DNA of 15,237 nt from an uncultured Veillonella sp. (lineage in GTDB: Bacteria > Bacillota > Negativicutes > Veillonellales > Veillonellaceae). The stretch is from NCBI GenBank assembly GCA_900550455.1, contig URSE01000023.1:1-15237 (forward strand), given 5' to 3'. Positions within the stretch are counted from its first letter, which is position 1; each line of letters opens with the position of its first letter. The position numbers were made by a program, and so were the translations under genes. Shown here piece by piece: positions 1-8,323 of the stretch. Under the pieces are notes generated by a model that saw only the letters and a program-made list of their open reading frames with translations, searched no databases and was not told where the DNA came from.

Positions 1-782
1 ATGATAGCCTTGAGGCCATCCATCCAGGTGAGAGACCAGGCCCTATGACCACTGTAATAGGTCCCATCAAAGGCCCGACAGACCATAGCCTGATAGAGGG
101 CTTGAGCCTCCATGCGAGACCGGATAAAAAGGGTCCCCATAATGCCTCCCATGGTCATCCCCTTACCTTGGGTCCTCCCTACTGCCCGCAGGCGAAAAGC
201 GTAGAGCAGGGCCAAGGCTGTTTCTCCTAACAGGTAGATATACTTGAGGGAAATATGGAGGATTAAAATAAAGATAGAAGGTACTCGTAGGTAACGGAGA
301 GATGCGATTATATCGTGCCAGGCCGTTAAGCTGGCAAAGATCTGCATCTGGGTCACCGTAATAAATACCTTGAGTACAATAAGAGAAGACCGGGTTTCCC
401 CTAAGAGGAGTATAGCCGGTAAAAGGACTAAGACATTAAAGAGAGCCGCTAGGAGGGATACTTGCAAGATGCGGACCAGGTCTCTACTCGGCAAGAAACA
501 AAGCTGGATTAAGACCCAGGCCAAGGGAAAGTAGAGAAAACTAGGTTCTCTACTCAATACCACTAAAAAGGAAATCAGTAGAGCATGGGCCAGTGCTAAC
601 AGAGGGTGTCCCTGGGATTGAGTCCGGCTGCCGCCAAGAGATCGCCCCTTCTGAATAAGACCTAAAAAATGATCGATAGACCGATTGAGAAAGGCATCGG
701 AATCCTTAGGCACTATGTACTTGTCCGATGCTGCTAGCCAGGGGGGCAAGGCCTCCAGCCTCTTCTCATTCTTATCGTGCAT
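1..782 (-). CDS. cbiQ: CbiQ/EcfT-type transmembrane subunit of a cobalt/nickel ECF transporter (3' end cut by window)
   Basis: This is the T component of an energy-coupling factor transporter. It lies in the inner membrane and couples ATP hydrolysis by CbiO-type ATPases to the metal-binding CbiM subunit. The frame opens with ATG at 782-780 (MHDKNEKRLEALPPWL) and stays open to the window edge, giving about 260 residues; the usual length is 250-270, so only the extreme C-terminus is missing. There are several hydrophobic segments (for example PLLALAHALLISFLVVLS and ILQVSLLAALFNVLVLL). The arginine-rich coupling helix of the family is visible near residues 221-238 (RSRMEAQALYQAMVCRAFDG). The start overlaps the end of cbiM by 11 bases, which suggests translational coupling. 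The ATPase gene cbiO would be expected just beyond the left edge. The metal, cobalt or nickel, cannot be decided from this subunit. Confidence 0.88.
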   Translation of the reverse strand, partial: MHDKNEKRLEALPPWLAASDKYIVPKDSDAFLNRSIDHFLGLIQKGRSLGGSRTQSQGHPLLALAHALLISFLVVLSREPSFLYFPLAWVLIQLCFLPSRDLVRILQVSLLAALFNVLVLLPAILLLGETRSSLIVLKVFITVTQMQIFASLTAWHDIIASLRYLRVPSIFILILHISLKYIYLLGETALALLYAFRLRAVGRTQGKGMTMGGIMGTLFIRSRMEAQALYQAMVCRAFDGTYYSGHRAWSLTWMDGLKAI

Positions 783-1731
783 AAGCTACCTTACCAATCA
801 CCCGATAAACAATAACCAAGAGGGCAATACCAATAACTGCGGACAAAATATAACCTGTTACATCTGGCATGCCAGGGAACGCATAATCAGCCAAAGGGCT
901 CTCCCAGGAGAAGCCCTGCTCCATCCCTTGTGGTACATAGCCTAAGGCACTACCGCCTTCGGCAACATCGACGATTTCATCAGTCCCCCATTCGCCCCAA
1001 GCAGTAGCTTCTGTTAGGAGACCTAAAGGGCAGAGAACAACCAAAAGGCCCATAATCCCATAAAGGACCTTATTCTTAATGGAAATAGTCTCTGTATCCT
1101 TACCATGTACGAAGGAATAGATACCCACAGTAAAGATGACCTCCGCAAGACCTGCGATAGTCAAATGAGGAATCATCATAGCTGGGATAGCGATGGACAA
1201 AGGATATGGGGCATAGAGAGCCAAGCCTGCCGGATCATGGAAGAGCATAGGTTGGATGCCAAATTCGATGGCCGCCATAAATGCTGCTGCATTAATACCC
1301 GCATAGGCTCCAATGGCTAAGGCCACCACATTAGGGAGGGCTTTCTTAAGTAGAGAGTAAAGACCATAGCCTACCAATGGCATGAGGACAGCCATATTAA
1401 AGATATTAGCCCCTAGGGCCAAGATACCCCCATCTCCAAAGAAAACAGCTTGAATAAGAAGGGCCGAGGCCACGGATAGGACCGCTGCTTCAGGTCCTAA
1501 GAGAGCTGCCAACAGGGTCCCCCCTACAGCATGGGCAGATGTACCACCAGGAACAGGTATGTTAAACATCATAAGCAAAAAGGAGACTGCTGCCCCCACA
1601 CCTAAAAGAGGTAATTCTTGAGGGGATAACTTGCTCTTAGTTCTCTTGGCACAAGCAATGACAACCGGTGCTGCTAGAACGGCCATGACGGCACACGTTT
1701 CAGGGCTAAGATAATTCTCTGGAATATGCAT
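772..1731 (-). CDS. cbiM: CbiM-type cobalt/nickel-binding S component with fused C-terminal PDGLE (CbiN-like) region
   Basis: This is the substrate-capturing membrane protein of a cobalt/nickel ECF transporter, 319 residues. The ATG at 1731-1729 is chosen over an upstream in-frame codon at 1758. AAGGAGA precedes it at good spacing, and the family's metal site uses the N-terminal Met1-His2, which only this start provides (MHIPENYLSP). His67 (TSAHAVGG), the other expected ligand, is present. The first 230 or so residues are the hydrophobic CbiM core. A soluble loop and a final helix follow (SPLADYAFPG, then GYILSAVIGIALLVIVYRV), resembling the PDGLE/CbiN small subunit fused in frame. cbiQ follows with an 11-base overlap. 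Cobalt uptake for cobalamin and nickel uptake are both possible; the family name does not settle it. Confidence 0.9.
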   Translation of the reverse strand: MHIPENYLSPETCAVMAVLAAPVVIACAKRTKSKLSPQELPLLGVGAAVSFLLMMFNIPVPGGTSAHAVGGTLLAALLGPEAAVLSVASALLIQAVFFGDGGILALGANIFNMAVLMPLVGYGLYSLLKKALPNVVALAIGAYAGINAAAFMAAIEFGIQPMLFHDPAGLALYAPYPLSIAIPAMMIPHLTIAGLAEVIFTVGIYSFVHGKDTETISIKNKVLYGIMGLLVVLCPLGLLTEATAWGEWGTDEIVDVAEGGSALGYVPQGMEQGFSWESPLADYAFPGMPDVTGYILSAVIGIALLVIVYRVIGKVAYAR

Positions 1732-1781
1732 AGTGAAAGGTCTCCTTGGACTAAACAAAAAAATCTTAACTAGAGGCTAAG

Positions 1782-1811
1782 GTATACATACATGTATATT
1801 TTACTATATAC
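1782..1811. promoter_or_regulatory. AT-rich palindromic cluster upstream of cbiM, possible operator
   Basis: Three symmetrical elements lie together 50-80 bases before the cbiM start. They are GTATAC at 1782-1787, the perfect 10-mer ATACATGTAT at 1788-1797, and an inverted repeat GTATAT-N6-ATATAC at 1794-1811. On the minus strand a -10-like TATAGT lies at 1808-1803, inside the last repeat, though no good -35 is visible. A metal-responsive repressor site controlling cbiMQ is a reasonable guess from context, but no known box is matched. Confidence 0.35.
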
Positions 1812-1820
1812 GATCGATTT

Positions 1821-1897
1821 TAGAAAAGAAAAAGAGCCAGCCCCGGTAGATTGCCAATTTCCCCTTCGGAGAAGACAACCCCTGTAGGCTAGCTCTT
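1821..1897 (-). terminator. Long hairpin with U-tract after narI (terminator, possibly a structured leader of cbiM)
   Basis: On the minus strand AAGAGCTAGCC (1897-1887) pairs with GGCTGGCTCTT (1842-1832) over 11 pairs including one G-T. A T-rich run TTTTTCTTTT follows directly. The 44-base interior is not a simple loop: TTGTC/GGCAA and TTCTCC/GGGGAA can stack into a second arm closed by a GAA loop. The simplest reading is the intrinsic terminator of the nar operon. It also sits about 100 bases before the cbiM start, so a regulatory leader cannot be excluded. I do not recognise a known riboswitch class in it. Confidence 0.75.
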
Positions 1898-1936
1898 GTT
1901 ATGGTCAGAAATATCCTAAATAAAAACTCTATCCTT

Positions 1937-2605
1937 TTATTGATCTCTACGACGATACACGATATTGGCCCTCGTCAAATATTGGAACGGTAAGGACAAG
2001 CAGTGAACCAAGCGTGTGAATGGGAAGAGGATGGCCACAATCATCCAAGACACCATATGGATCTTGAAGAGAATTGGCACATTATCCATAAGGGATGGTT
2101 CAGGGTTCCAGTAGAGGAGGCCGCGGAACCAAGGTCCGATGGATTCCCGGTAGTCAAACTGGCCTGGTGCATTCCAAAGGGTGGACGCAAGGCCCGCCAC
2201 GATGGCAATGGCCAAAAATAGATAGAGCCAACGGTCCATGGTGGACGTATTAGCTTTCATATAGGATACGGTAAATCGACGCCGCATCAAGATGATAAAG
2301 CCCAAGAGGAGGATGATGCCTGCTGGCACCCCCATCCACAAGGCCCCTTGGTGATACATATGTTCGTTAATGCCAAAGTATTCTGTACAAATCTTAGGCA
2401 CCAAAACGCCCACTACGTGACCGCCGATAACCATCAACAAGCCCAGGTGGAACAAGGGATTGCCGATTCTAAGTTGTTTCTTTTCCAAGAATTCACTGGA
2501 TTTTGTGGTCCAATTGCGTTCAAAGTAAAAGAACCGAACCAGTGTGCCTACCACAAGAAAGGTGAAGGCAATATATGGGAGTGCTCCCCACAAGAAATTA
2601 GTCAT
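1937..2605 (-). CDS. narI: Respiratory nitrate reductase gamma subunit (cytochrome b membrane anchor)
   Basis: NarI anchors NarGH to the inner membrane, oxidises menaquinol and passes electrons through two b hemes to NarH. The protein has 222 residues, the usual size, with about five membrane segments. The four heme-ligand histidines are present at His53, His63, His182 and His200. Their spacings of 10 and 18 residues equal those of E. coli NarI (56/66 and 187/205). The ATG at 2605 is preferred over GTG at 2611 because GGAGG lies nine bases before the ATG but only three before the GTG. The start overlaps the end of narJ by eight bases. The reading frame is intact, unlike narG and narH upstream. 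A hairpin terminator follows at 1821-1897. Confidence 0.95.
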   Translation of the reverse strand: MTNFLWGALPYIAFTFLVVGTLVRFFYFERNWTTKSSEFLEKKQLRIGNPLFHLGLLMVIGGHVVGVLVPKICTEYFGINEHMYHQGALWMGVPAGIILLLGFIILMRRRFTVSYMKANTSTMDRWLYLFLAIAIVAGLASTLWNAPGQFDYRESIGPWFRGLLYWNPEPSLMDNVPILFKIHMVSWMIVAILFPFTRLVHCLSLPFQYLTRANIVYRRRDQ

Positions 2606-3131
2606 GTGCACTCTCCTCCAATCCGTTAGCTACAGCCAAAACGACATCCAACAACAAGGCATATGGCAATTCCGCCTTAATCAACTCCTGACGGAGGTAT
2701 TCGATGTAAGGAAGGATACGCTTGAAGATTTTATACATAGCTTTTTCATCGACAGCGGCCAAGAGTTCCAAGAGGGCTGGCAAATAGTCAGGCGTTTCCT
2801 TGTGAGGAAGGTCGTAACCATTTTCCAAGAAATCTGCGGAAAACTGAACTAATTGTTCCGATTGTTCCCCGTTCCCCTGGAGTTCATAGGTAGACATGTA
2901 GAGGGTGGTATTCTTAGAGAAATCAAAGGATTCCACGTATTGATTTTCAAAGTCTATAAGCCCTGTCTCTTCCACATATTCGAAGAATTCAATCAAAGAT
3001 TCCCGCAGAAGTTGATGTTGTACAGAGTTTTCCGCTTCCCACTTCCAGCTAGGGAATTCAGACCGCCATTGCTGATCCGGATAGTGTAACAAATAGGAAA
3101 CGATAAGCAGAATCTTTTGGCTATCTAGCAT
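2598..3131 (-). CDS. narJ: Nitrate reductase assembly chaperone NarJ (TorD family)
   Basis: NarJ is a cytoplasmic chaperone. It binds apo-NarG and assists molybdenum cofactor insertion and membrane docking of NarGH. The 177-residue protein is all-helical in character and carries the recognisable family stretches LLIVSYLLHYPD (residues 7-18) and YVESFDFSKNTTLYM. It is shorter than the 236-residue E. coli protein. ATG at 3131 is chosen, with AGGGGG 11 bases upstream; an in-frame TTG at 3140 would leave no room for a ribosome binding site. It overlaps the end of narH by seven bases and narI by eight. The order G-H-J-I is canonical. The frame is intact. Confidence 0.92.
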   Translation of the reverse strand: MLDSQKILLIVSYLLHYPDQQWRSEFPSWKWEAENSVQHQLLRESLIEFFEYVEETGLIDFENQYVESFDFSKNTTLYMSTYELQGNGEQSEQLVQFSADFLENGYDLPHKETPDYLPALLELLAAVDEKAMYKIFKRILPYIEYLRQELIKAELPYALLLDVVLAVANGLEESAHD

Positions 3132-4560
3132 TGATGACAACCCCCTGTAGGACAGGTAAAGCCTGCATTATGTTGCATTTCATGGCGCTTTTCACGATCC
3201 ACGTCCACATCGGTAGGAAGAACAAAGCGATCCTTGTACTTAGCCAAAGCCAAGAGTTTATACATAGCGTACATGTCGTCGTCAGACAAGTGCGGGTTAG
3301 TACTAACTGCCATGCCATCATTCTGCGTGCGCATCTTCATGTACATACGCATATCCAAGAGTTTTTGAAGGATATCCCCTACTACCTCTGTATTACCAGC
3401 GGAGAAAAGGGAGGCCAAATAAGTCAAAGGCACCCGCATTTCATCGGCCTTAGCCAGGTATACTTGAGAAGATACCCGTTGTACGATTGGGGACATAGGA
3501 GGCACATACCAAACCATAGGAAGTGTCCGGTATTCAGGATGGAGCGGCAAGGCTACCTTCCATTCTTTGACTAACTTATAGATAGGAGAATTCTGTGCTG
3601 CTTCAAGCCAAGCTTGAGAGATACCCTCTTCCTTAGCCGCCTTGATAACCTCTGGATCATGAGGGTCCAAGATGAGTTCCAACATATTGTCATAGATGGC
3701 CTTATCATCCTTTGTTTCCGCCATTTCCGCAACCCGATCCATATCATAGGGACAATGCCGGAGAAGCGGATACGACCTGTACATGTTTCCGCACAGATTT
3801 GAGGGCGACCATTTTCTAAACGAGGGTAGCAGAAAACGCACTTTTCAGCCTTGTTAGTTTCCCAATTGTAGAAAATCTTCTTGTAAGGACAAGCTGGTAC
3901 ACAATGACGCCAGCCACGGCATACGTCTTGGTTGACCAAGACAACACCATCTTCAGTCCGTTTATAGATAGCACCGGATGGGCAGGCTGCAACACAAGCT
4001 GGATTCAAGCAATGATTACAGAGTCGAGGTAAATACCGCATGAAAACTTCTTTGTAGTCAAACTTGATCTGTTCCCCTAAGCCTTTAAGGTTAAGGTCAG
4101 TTCGAGCATGGTGGCCGCCCGCCAAGTCGTCATCCCAGTTAGGACCCCAGGTAACTTCCATCTTTTCCCCTGTTACCAAGGATTTTGGACGGGCAATTGG
4201 TTGGTGGTTCTTACGTTTAGACGTAATTAAGGTTTCATAATCATAGGTCCACGGTTCGAAGTAATCCTTCAATTCAGGTTGTTCTGGATGGTAGAACAAC
4301 TTTAAGAGCCGTTTACCCTTAGAGCCAGTAGCCAGCGCTAACTTACCATTGGAATCAATCTGCCAGCCACCCTTCCATTTATCTTGGTCTTCCCAGTTGC
4401 GTGGGTACCCAAGACCTGGACGGGTTTCGACATTATTAAAGTACATGTATTCTGTACCTTCGCGGTTTGTCCATGTATTTTTACATGTAACGGAGCATTG
4501 ATGACAGCCAAGACACTTGTCTAGGTTCAACACCATAGATACTTGAGCCTTAATCTTCAA
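3125..4560 (-). pseudogene. narH: Respiratory nitrate reductase beta subunit, iron-sulfur protein; -1 frameshift near 3751-3754
   Basis: NarH carries four Fe-S clusters that move electrons from NarI to NarG. The start is TTG at 4560, preceded by AGGAGG inside the end of narG. It gives MKIKAQVSMVLNLDKC, matching the E. coli N-terminus with Cys16, 19, 22 and 26 in the same places. CNHCLNPACVAACP and CRGWRHCVPACP follow; the Trp in place of a Cys is the known [3Fe-4S] signature of NarH. After TGRIRFSGIVP the frame is lost and continues one frame over as YDMDRVAEMAE. One missing C in the run before TATGATATGG, giving three C where four are needed, explains this exactly. The repaired product would be 478 residues. 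It ends early compared with E. coli, in a short tail FTCPTGGCHQC. The upstream frame otherwise reads nonsense until 3571. Real mutation and sequencing error cannot be separated here. Confidence 0.9.
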
Positions 4561-7500
4561 GCCAATCCACCTCCTCAATCTTGCGAACCACTACGACCAT
4601 ATCCCGTTGGTTGCCGGTTGGGCCATAGTAATTAAAACCATAGGATAATTGACCATAGCCACCGATCATATGGGTCGGTTTCAAATGGATATGGGTTGGT
4701 GCGTTATGGGTACCACCGCGTTCTTTAGAAATTGGTGCCCCAGGCACATTGATATGGCGGTCTTGGGCGTGGTGCATGTACATAATGCCACGAGGAATCC
4801 GTGGAGATACGACAGCCCGTGCTGCAACTACACCATTTTTATTGTATGCTTCTACCCAGTCATTATCAGCTACGCCGATTTCTGCTGCATCATCTTCATT
4901 GAGCCATACGGTTTGCCCACCACGGAAGAGGGTGAGCATTTGTTGGGCATCGAAATACATGGAGTGGGTAGACCACTTGTTATGCGGTGTGAGGTATTTA
5001 AGCTTAATGGACTTTTGCCCTTCTGCTTCATAGTTCCCCTTAACCGGTGCATAATTCAAAGTTGGTTTAAAGAGAGCCAAACCTTCGCCGAAGTCCCGTA
5101 CCATTTCATGGTCCAAATAGTAGGATTGACGACCGGTAACCGTCCGGAATGGGAAGAGGTCATCAATGGACGTATTGAATGGAGAATAGCGGCGATTATT
5201 GTCAGATTTAGCCGTTGATGTTGGAGAAGAAATAACGTTGCGCGGTTGGATTACGCATTCATCGAAGGTGAACCGTTGGCCTTCACGAGGTTTTGCAATA
5301 TATTGCAAGTTGTCGAGACCAGTTTGTTTTTCCACTGCTTCCCAGCCCCGTACAGCCAGTTTACCGTTAGAGCACGAGGAAAGTCGCAAGGTAGCATCAC
5401 AGGCTTGCTTAGCGGTGAAAATAGATGGGCACCCTTGGGATACATAACCGGCATGGTCAATCGTACCGATTTGTTCCTTAAGTGCTTCGTATTCATCAGA
5501 AATATCCCATGTCGCACCATGGGCACCAGCTTTCTTGCTAGCACCAGGGCCTAAACCGATGAATTTTTCGTAGATCTTGGTAAAGTCCCGTTCCACATGA
5601 ACCAAGTTAGGCATAGTCTTGCCTGGAACTGGCTCACATTCGCCGTGGTACCAGTCTTTAACTTCCCCATTAGGGGTAGCCAATTCACCCCGTGTATCAT
5701 GTTGCAAAGGTACGGCTACGATATCTTGGTACTTAGGAAGGTGAGACTCTTTAGCCACTTTGGAAACCGCTTCCGCCAAGGTGCGGAAGATATCCCAGTC
5801 AGACTTAGCTTCCCAACCAGGATTAACCGCTGGTTGGAATACATGAAGGAATGGATGCATATCCGTAGAGGATAAGTCATCCTTTTCATACCAAGTCGCT
5901 GCTGGTAACACGATATCGGAATAAAGACCCGTAGATGCCATGCGGAAGTCCAAGTCAATCAAGAGGTCTAACTTGCCCCCTTGTACTTCTTGGTCCCGCC
6001 ATTTAATTTCCTCTGGCTTAACCGCTGCATCGGAGTCTTCAATAACACCATTCTTAGTCCCCAAGAGATAATTAAGGAAGTATTCGTGCCCCTTAGAAGA
6101 TGAACCGATGAGGTTGGCCCGCCATACAAAGAGGTTGCGAGGGAAGTTAGCTGCCTTACCAGGGTCTTGAACGGAAAAGTTCAATTGTTTAGCTTTCAAT
6201 TGCTCAACGATATAGGCGTTGATTTCATCCGCTGTAGTAGCCCCTTGCGCCTTAGCTTCGTCAACCAATTGTTGGGATCCACGATCAAAGGTTGGGTAGG
6301 ATGGCAACCAACCCAAGCGTGCAGCCATAACGTTATAGTCCCCTGGATGCGCATAGCGAGGAGTGGCCAATTTAGATACCCGTTCGTTAATGTCAATCAC
6401 ATCAGACCGGAATTGTTCCGTTGCAAAATAGAAGAAGGATGGAGAGTTTTGAAGACGTGGCGCTGTCCCCCAGTCCTTAGCAGTCATGATGAGGCCCCAG
6501 CCTTCAGCAGGGCGAAGTTTTTCTTGCCCTACATAATGGGCCCAGCCGCCACCGTTTTTACCTTCTGTACCGGTGAACATGATGATATTCAAGATAGCCC
6601 GATAGATGATATCCGCATGGTACCAGTGGTTGATACCAGCCCCCATGATAACCATGGAACGCCCCTTAGTAGTCTCTGCTGTATCGGCAAATTCACGAGC
6701 TGTTTGGATGGCCATTGCAGGGGATACACCGGTAAATTTTTCTTGCCAAGCTGGGGTGTAAGCGATGTCATCTTCGTAGGAAGTAGCCACTTCCCCTCCA
6801 AGACCACGATCGAGACCATAGTGAGCCATGATTAGGTCGTATACAGTAGTAACTTTTACAGGACCCGCTGTTGTTTGTACGGTCATGACAGGAATATTGC
6901 GGGTAACAAAGCCCTCTTCTTTATCCTCACCAAAATAAGGTAATTGAACAGATACCACCTCATCCTTCATATCCATGACGGACAGGACTGGATCGATAGG
7001 CTTACCAGTTTGGGAGTCTTCCAAACGAAGGTTCCACTTGGATGGGTTAGCATGACGTTCACCCATGGTGCCGTTTGGCGTTACCAATGATTGGCTATTG
7101 GCATCAAAGATATAGCCCTTGAACTCAGCATCTTGTTCTGTGCGACCGCAATCAGCCGCATTGAGGAAACGGGTTGGTACCACATGACCATGTTTATCCT
7201 CTTCTATGCGGAGGAAGAATGGCATATCTGTGAATTGTTTAGCATAATCTTGGAAGTAAGAAACCTTGCGGTCAAGATAATATTCTTTCAAGATTACGTG
7301 GCCCATGGCCATAGCCAAAGCTGCATCAGTGCCAGCCTTAACGTTGAGCCAAGCATCGGCAGAAGTAGTGGATTCAGCATAGTCAGGAGATACAGAAACC
7401 ACCTTTGTCCCCTTGTAGCGCACTTCATTCATGAAGTGGGCATCTGGAGTCCGCGTCAACGGAACATTGGAACCCCAGGTGATGATATAGCCTGCATTAA

Positions 7501-8229
7501 ACCAGTCACCAGACTCAGGGGAGTCCGTTTGTTCGCCCCACACTTGTGGCGATGCAGGAGGCAAGTCAGCATACCAGTCGTAGAAGGACAGAGGCACCCC
7601 ACCCATGAGGTTGAGGAAGCGAGTCCCTGCCGCATAGGATAATTGGGACATGGCTGGAATTACGGAGAAACCGAAGTTACGATCTGGGCCGTAGGTTTGT
7701 GCTGTATAGAGCATAGATGCAGCGATTACTTCGGATACTTCTTCCCAAGTGGACCGCACAAAGCCCCCATACCCCGTTGGGATGTATAGGATGTCCGCTT
7801 AACTGGATCAGTTACGATAGACTTCCAAGCCTCAATAGCTATAGCATGCTCTTTACGAGCCTTACGCCAAAGGTCAGCCAAAACGCCGCGCATATATGGA
7901 TACTTAACGCGAGATGGGCTATAGAGGTACCAGGAGAAGGTAGATCCACGGGCACAACCACGTGGTTCGTAATCCGGCATATCATCTGGTGTAGCAGGGT
8001 AGTCTGTAGCCTGGTTTTCCCAAGCGACGATACCGTTCTTTACATAAACGTTCCAGGAACAGGAGCCAGTACAGTTAACACCATGTGTGGTACGTACAGT
8101 CTTGTCATAAGACCAGCGATCACGGTAGAAGGATTCCCACTCACGGCCACCTTGTTCAATTTGTTGGTGACCAGACTGAGACTTCTCAGCTTTTCTCAAA
8201 AACTTAAACTTTTGAGTTAATAAACTCAT
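4550..8229 (-). pseudogene. narG: Respiratory nitrate reductase alpha subunit, molybdenum catalytic protein; -1 frameshift at 7764-7768
   Basis: NarG reduces nitrate to nitrite at a Mo-bisMGD centre on the cytoplasmic side of the inner membrane. The repaired protein is 1226 residues against 1247 in E. coli. His49, Cys53, Cys57 and Cys92, the FS0 cluster ligands, have exactly the E. coli numbering. The Mo-ligand motif SPDYAE lies near residue 222. The start is ATG 8229, with GGGAGG eight bases upstream; the ATG at 8244 overlaps that site. The frame breaks at SYTSQRGMG: one G is missing from a run (five C on the plus strand at 7764-7768). Adding one base gives RGMGGFVRSTWEEV, aligning without gaps to E. 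coli RGRGGFVRSSWQEV. As read, translation stops at 7726 after 168 codons. The remaining 1069-codon frame is otherwise clean, so the lesion is recent or is a sequence error. Confidence 0.93.
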
Positions 8230-8308
8230 GTCATTTCCTCCCATTTAGAAAGAATTCACTCATTAGCCAGTTTAATAACATTGAAATTAAAAAATCTAAC
8301 TAGTGTTT

Positions 8309-8320
8309 CTATCATATAGC
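8309..8320 (-). promoter_or_regulatory. TATGAT -10-like element upstream of narG (weak candidate)
   Basis: The minus-strand 12-mer GCTATATGATAG lies just after the fnr stop, in the 94-base gap before narG. Close copies occur in the fnr-narK gap (9082-9093) and before metQ (12977-12988). It could hold a -10 hexamer TATGAT for a separate narG promoter. There is no convincing -35 and no TGTGA-N6-TCACA site in this gap, so read-through from fnr may supply most narG transcription. Confidence 0.25.
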
Positions 8321-8323
8321 AAT

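Noticed and set aside
1832..1897. Cobalamin riboswitch before cbiM
   Set aside because: The B12 box (GCCACTG) and the other conserved blocks are not found, and the element is far shorter than that class.
4649..5218. 189-codon plus-strand open frame antisense to narG, and similar frames at 6167-6835 and 7091-7642
   Set aside because: These are shadows of narG. They lack ribosome binding sites and family-like sequence, and the narG strand has strong homology.
7764..7768. Programmed frameshifting in narG or narH
   Set aside because: Neither site shows a heptamer slippery sequence with a downstream pseudoknot that I can see, and these families are not known to use recoding.
7775..7800. narG frameshift explained by a two-base TA insertion near TCCTATACATCC
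   Set aside because: It also restores a frame (YIPTGYGGFVRSTW), but the one-base G deletion gives the better family match (RGMGGFVRSTW) and needs a smaller change.
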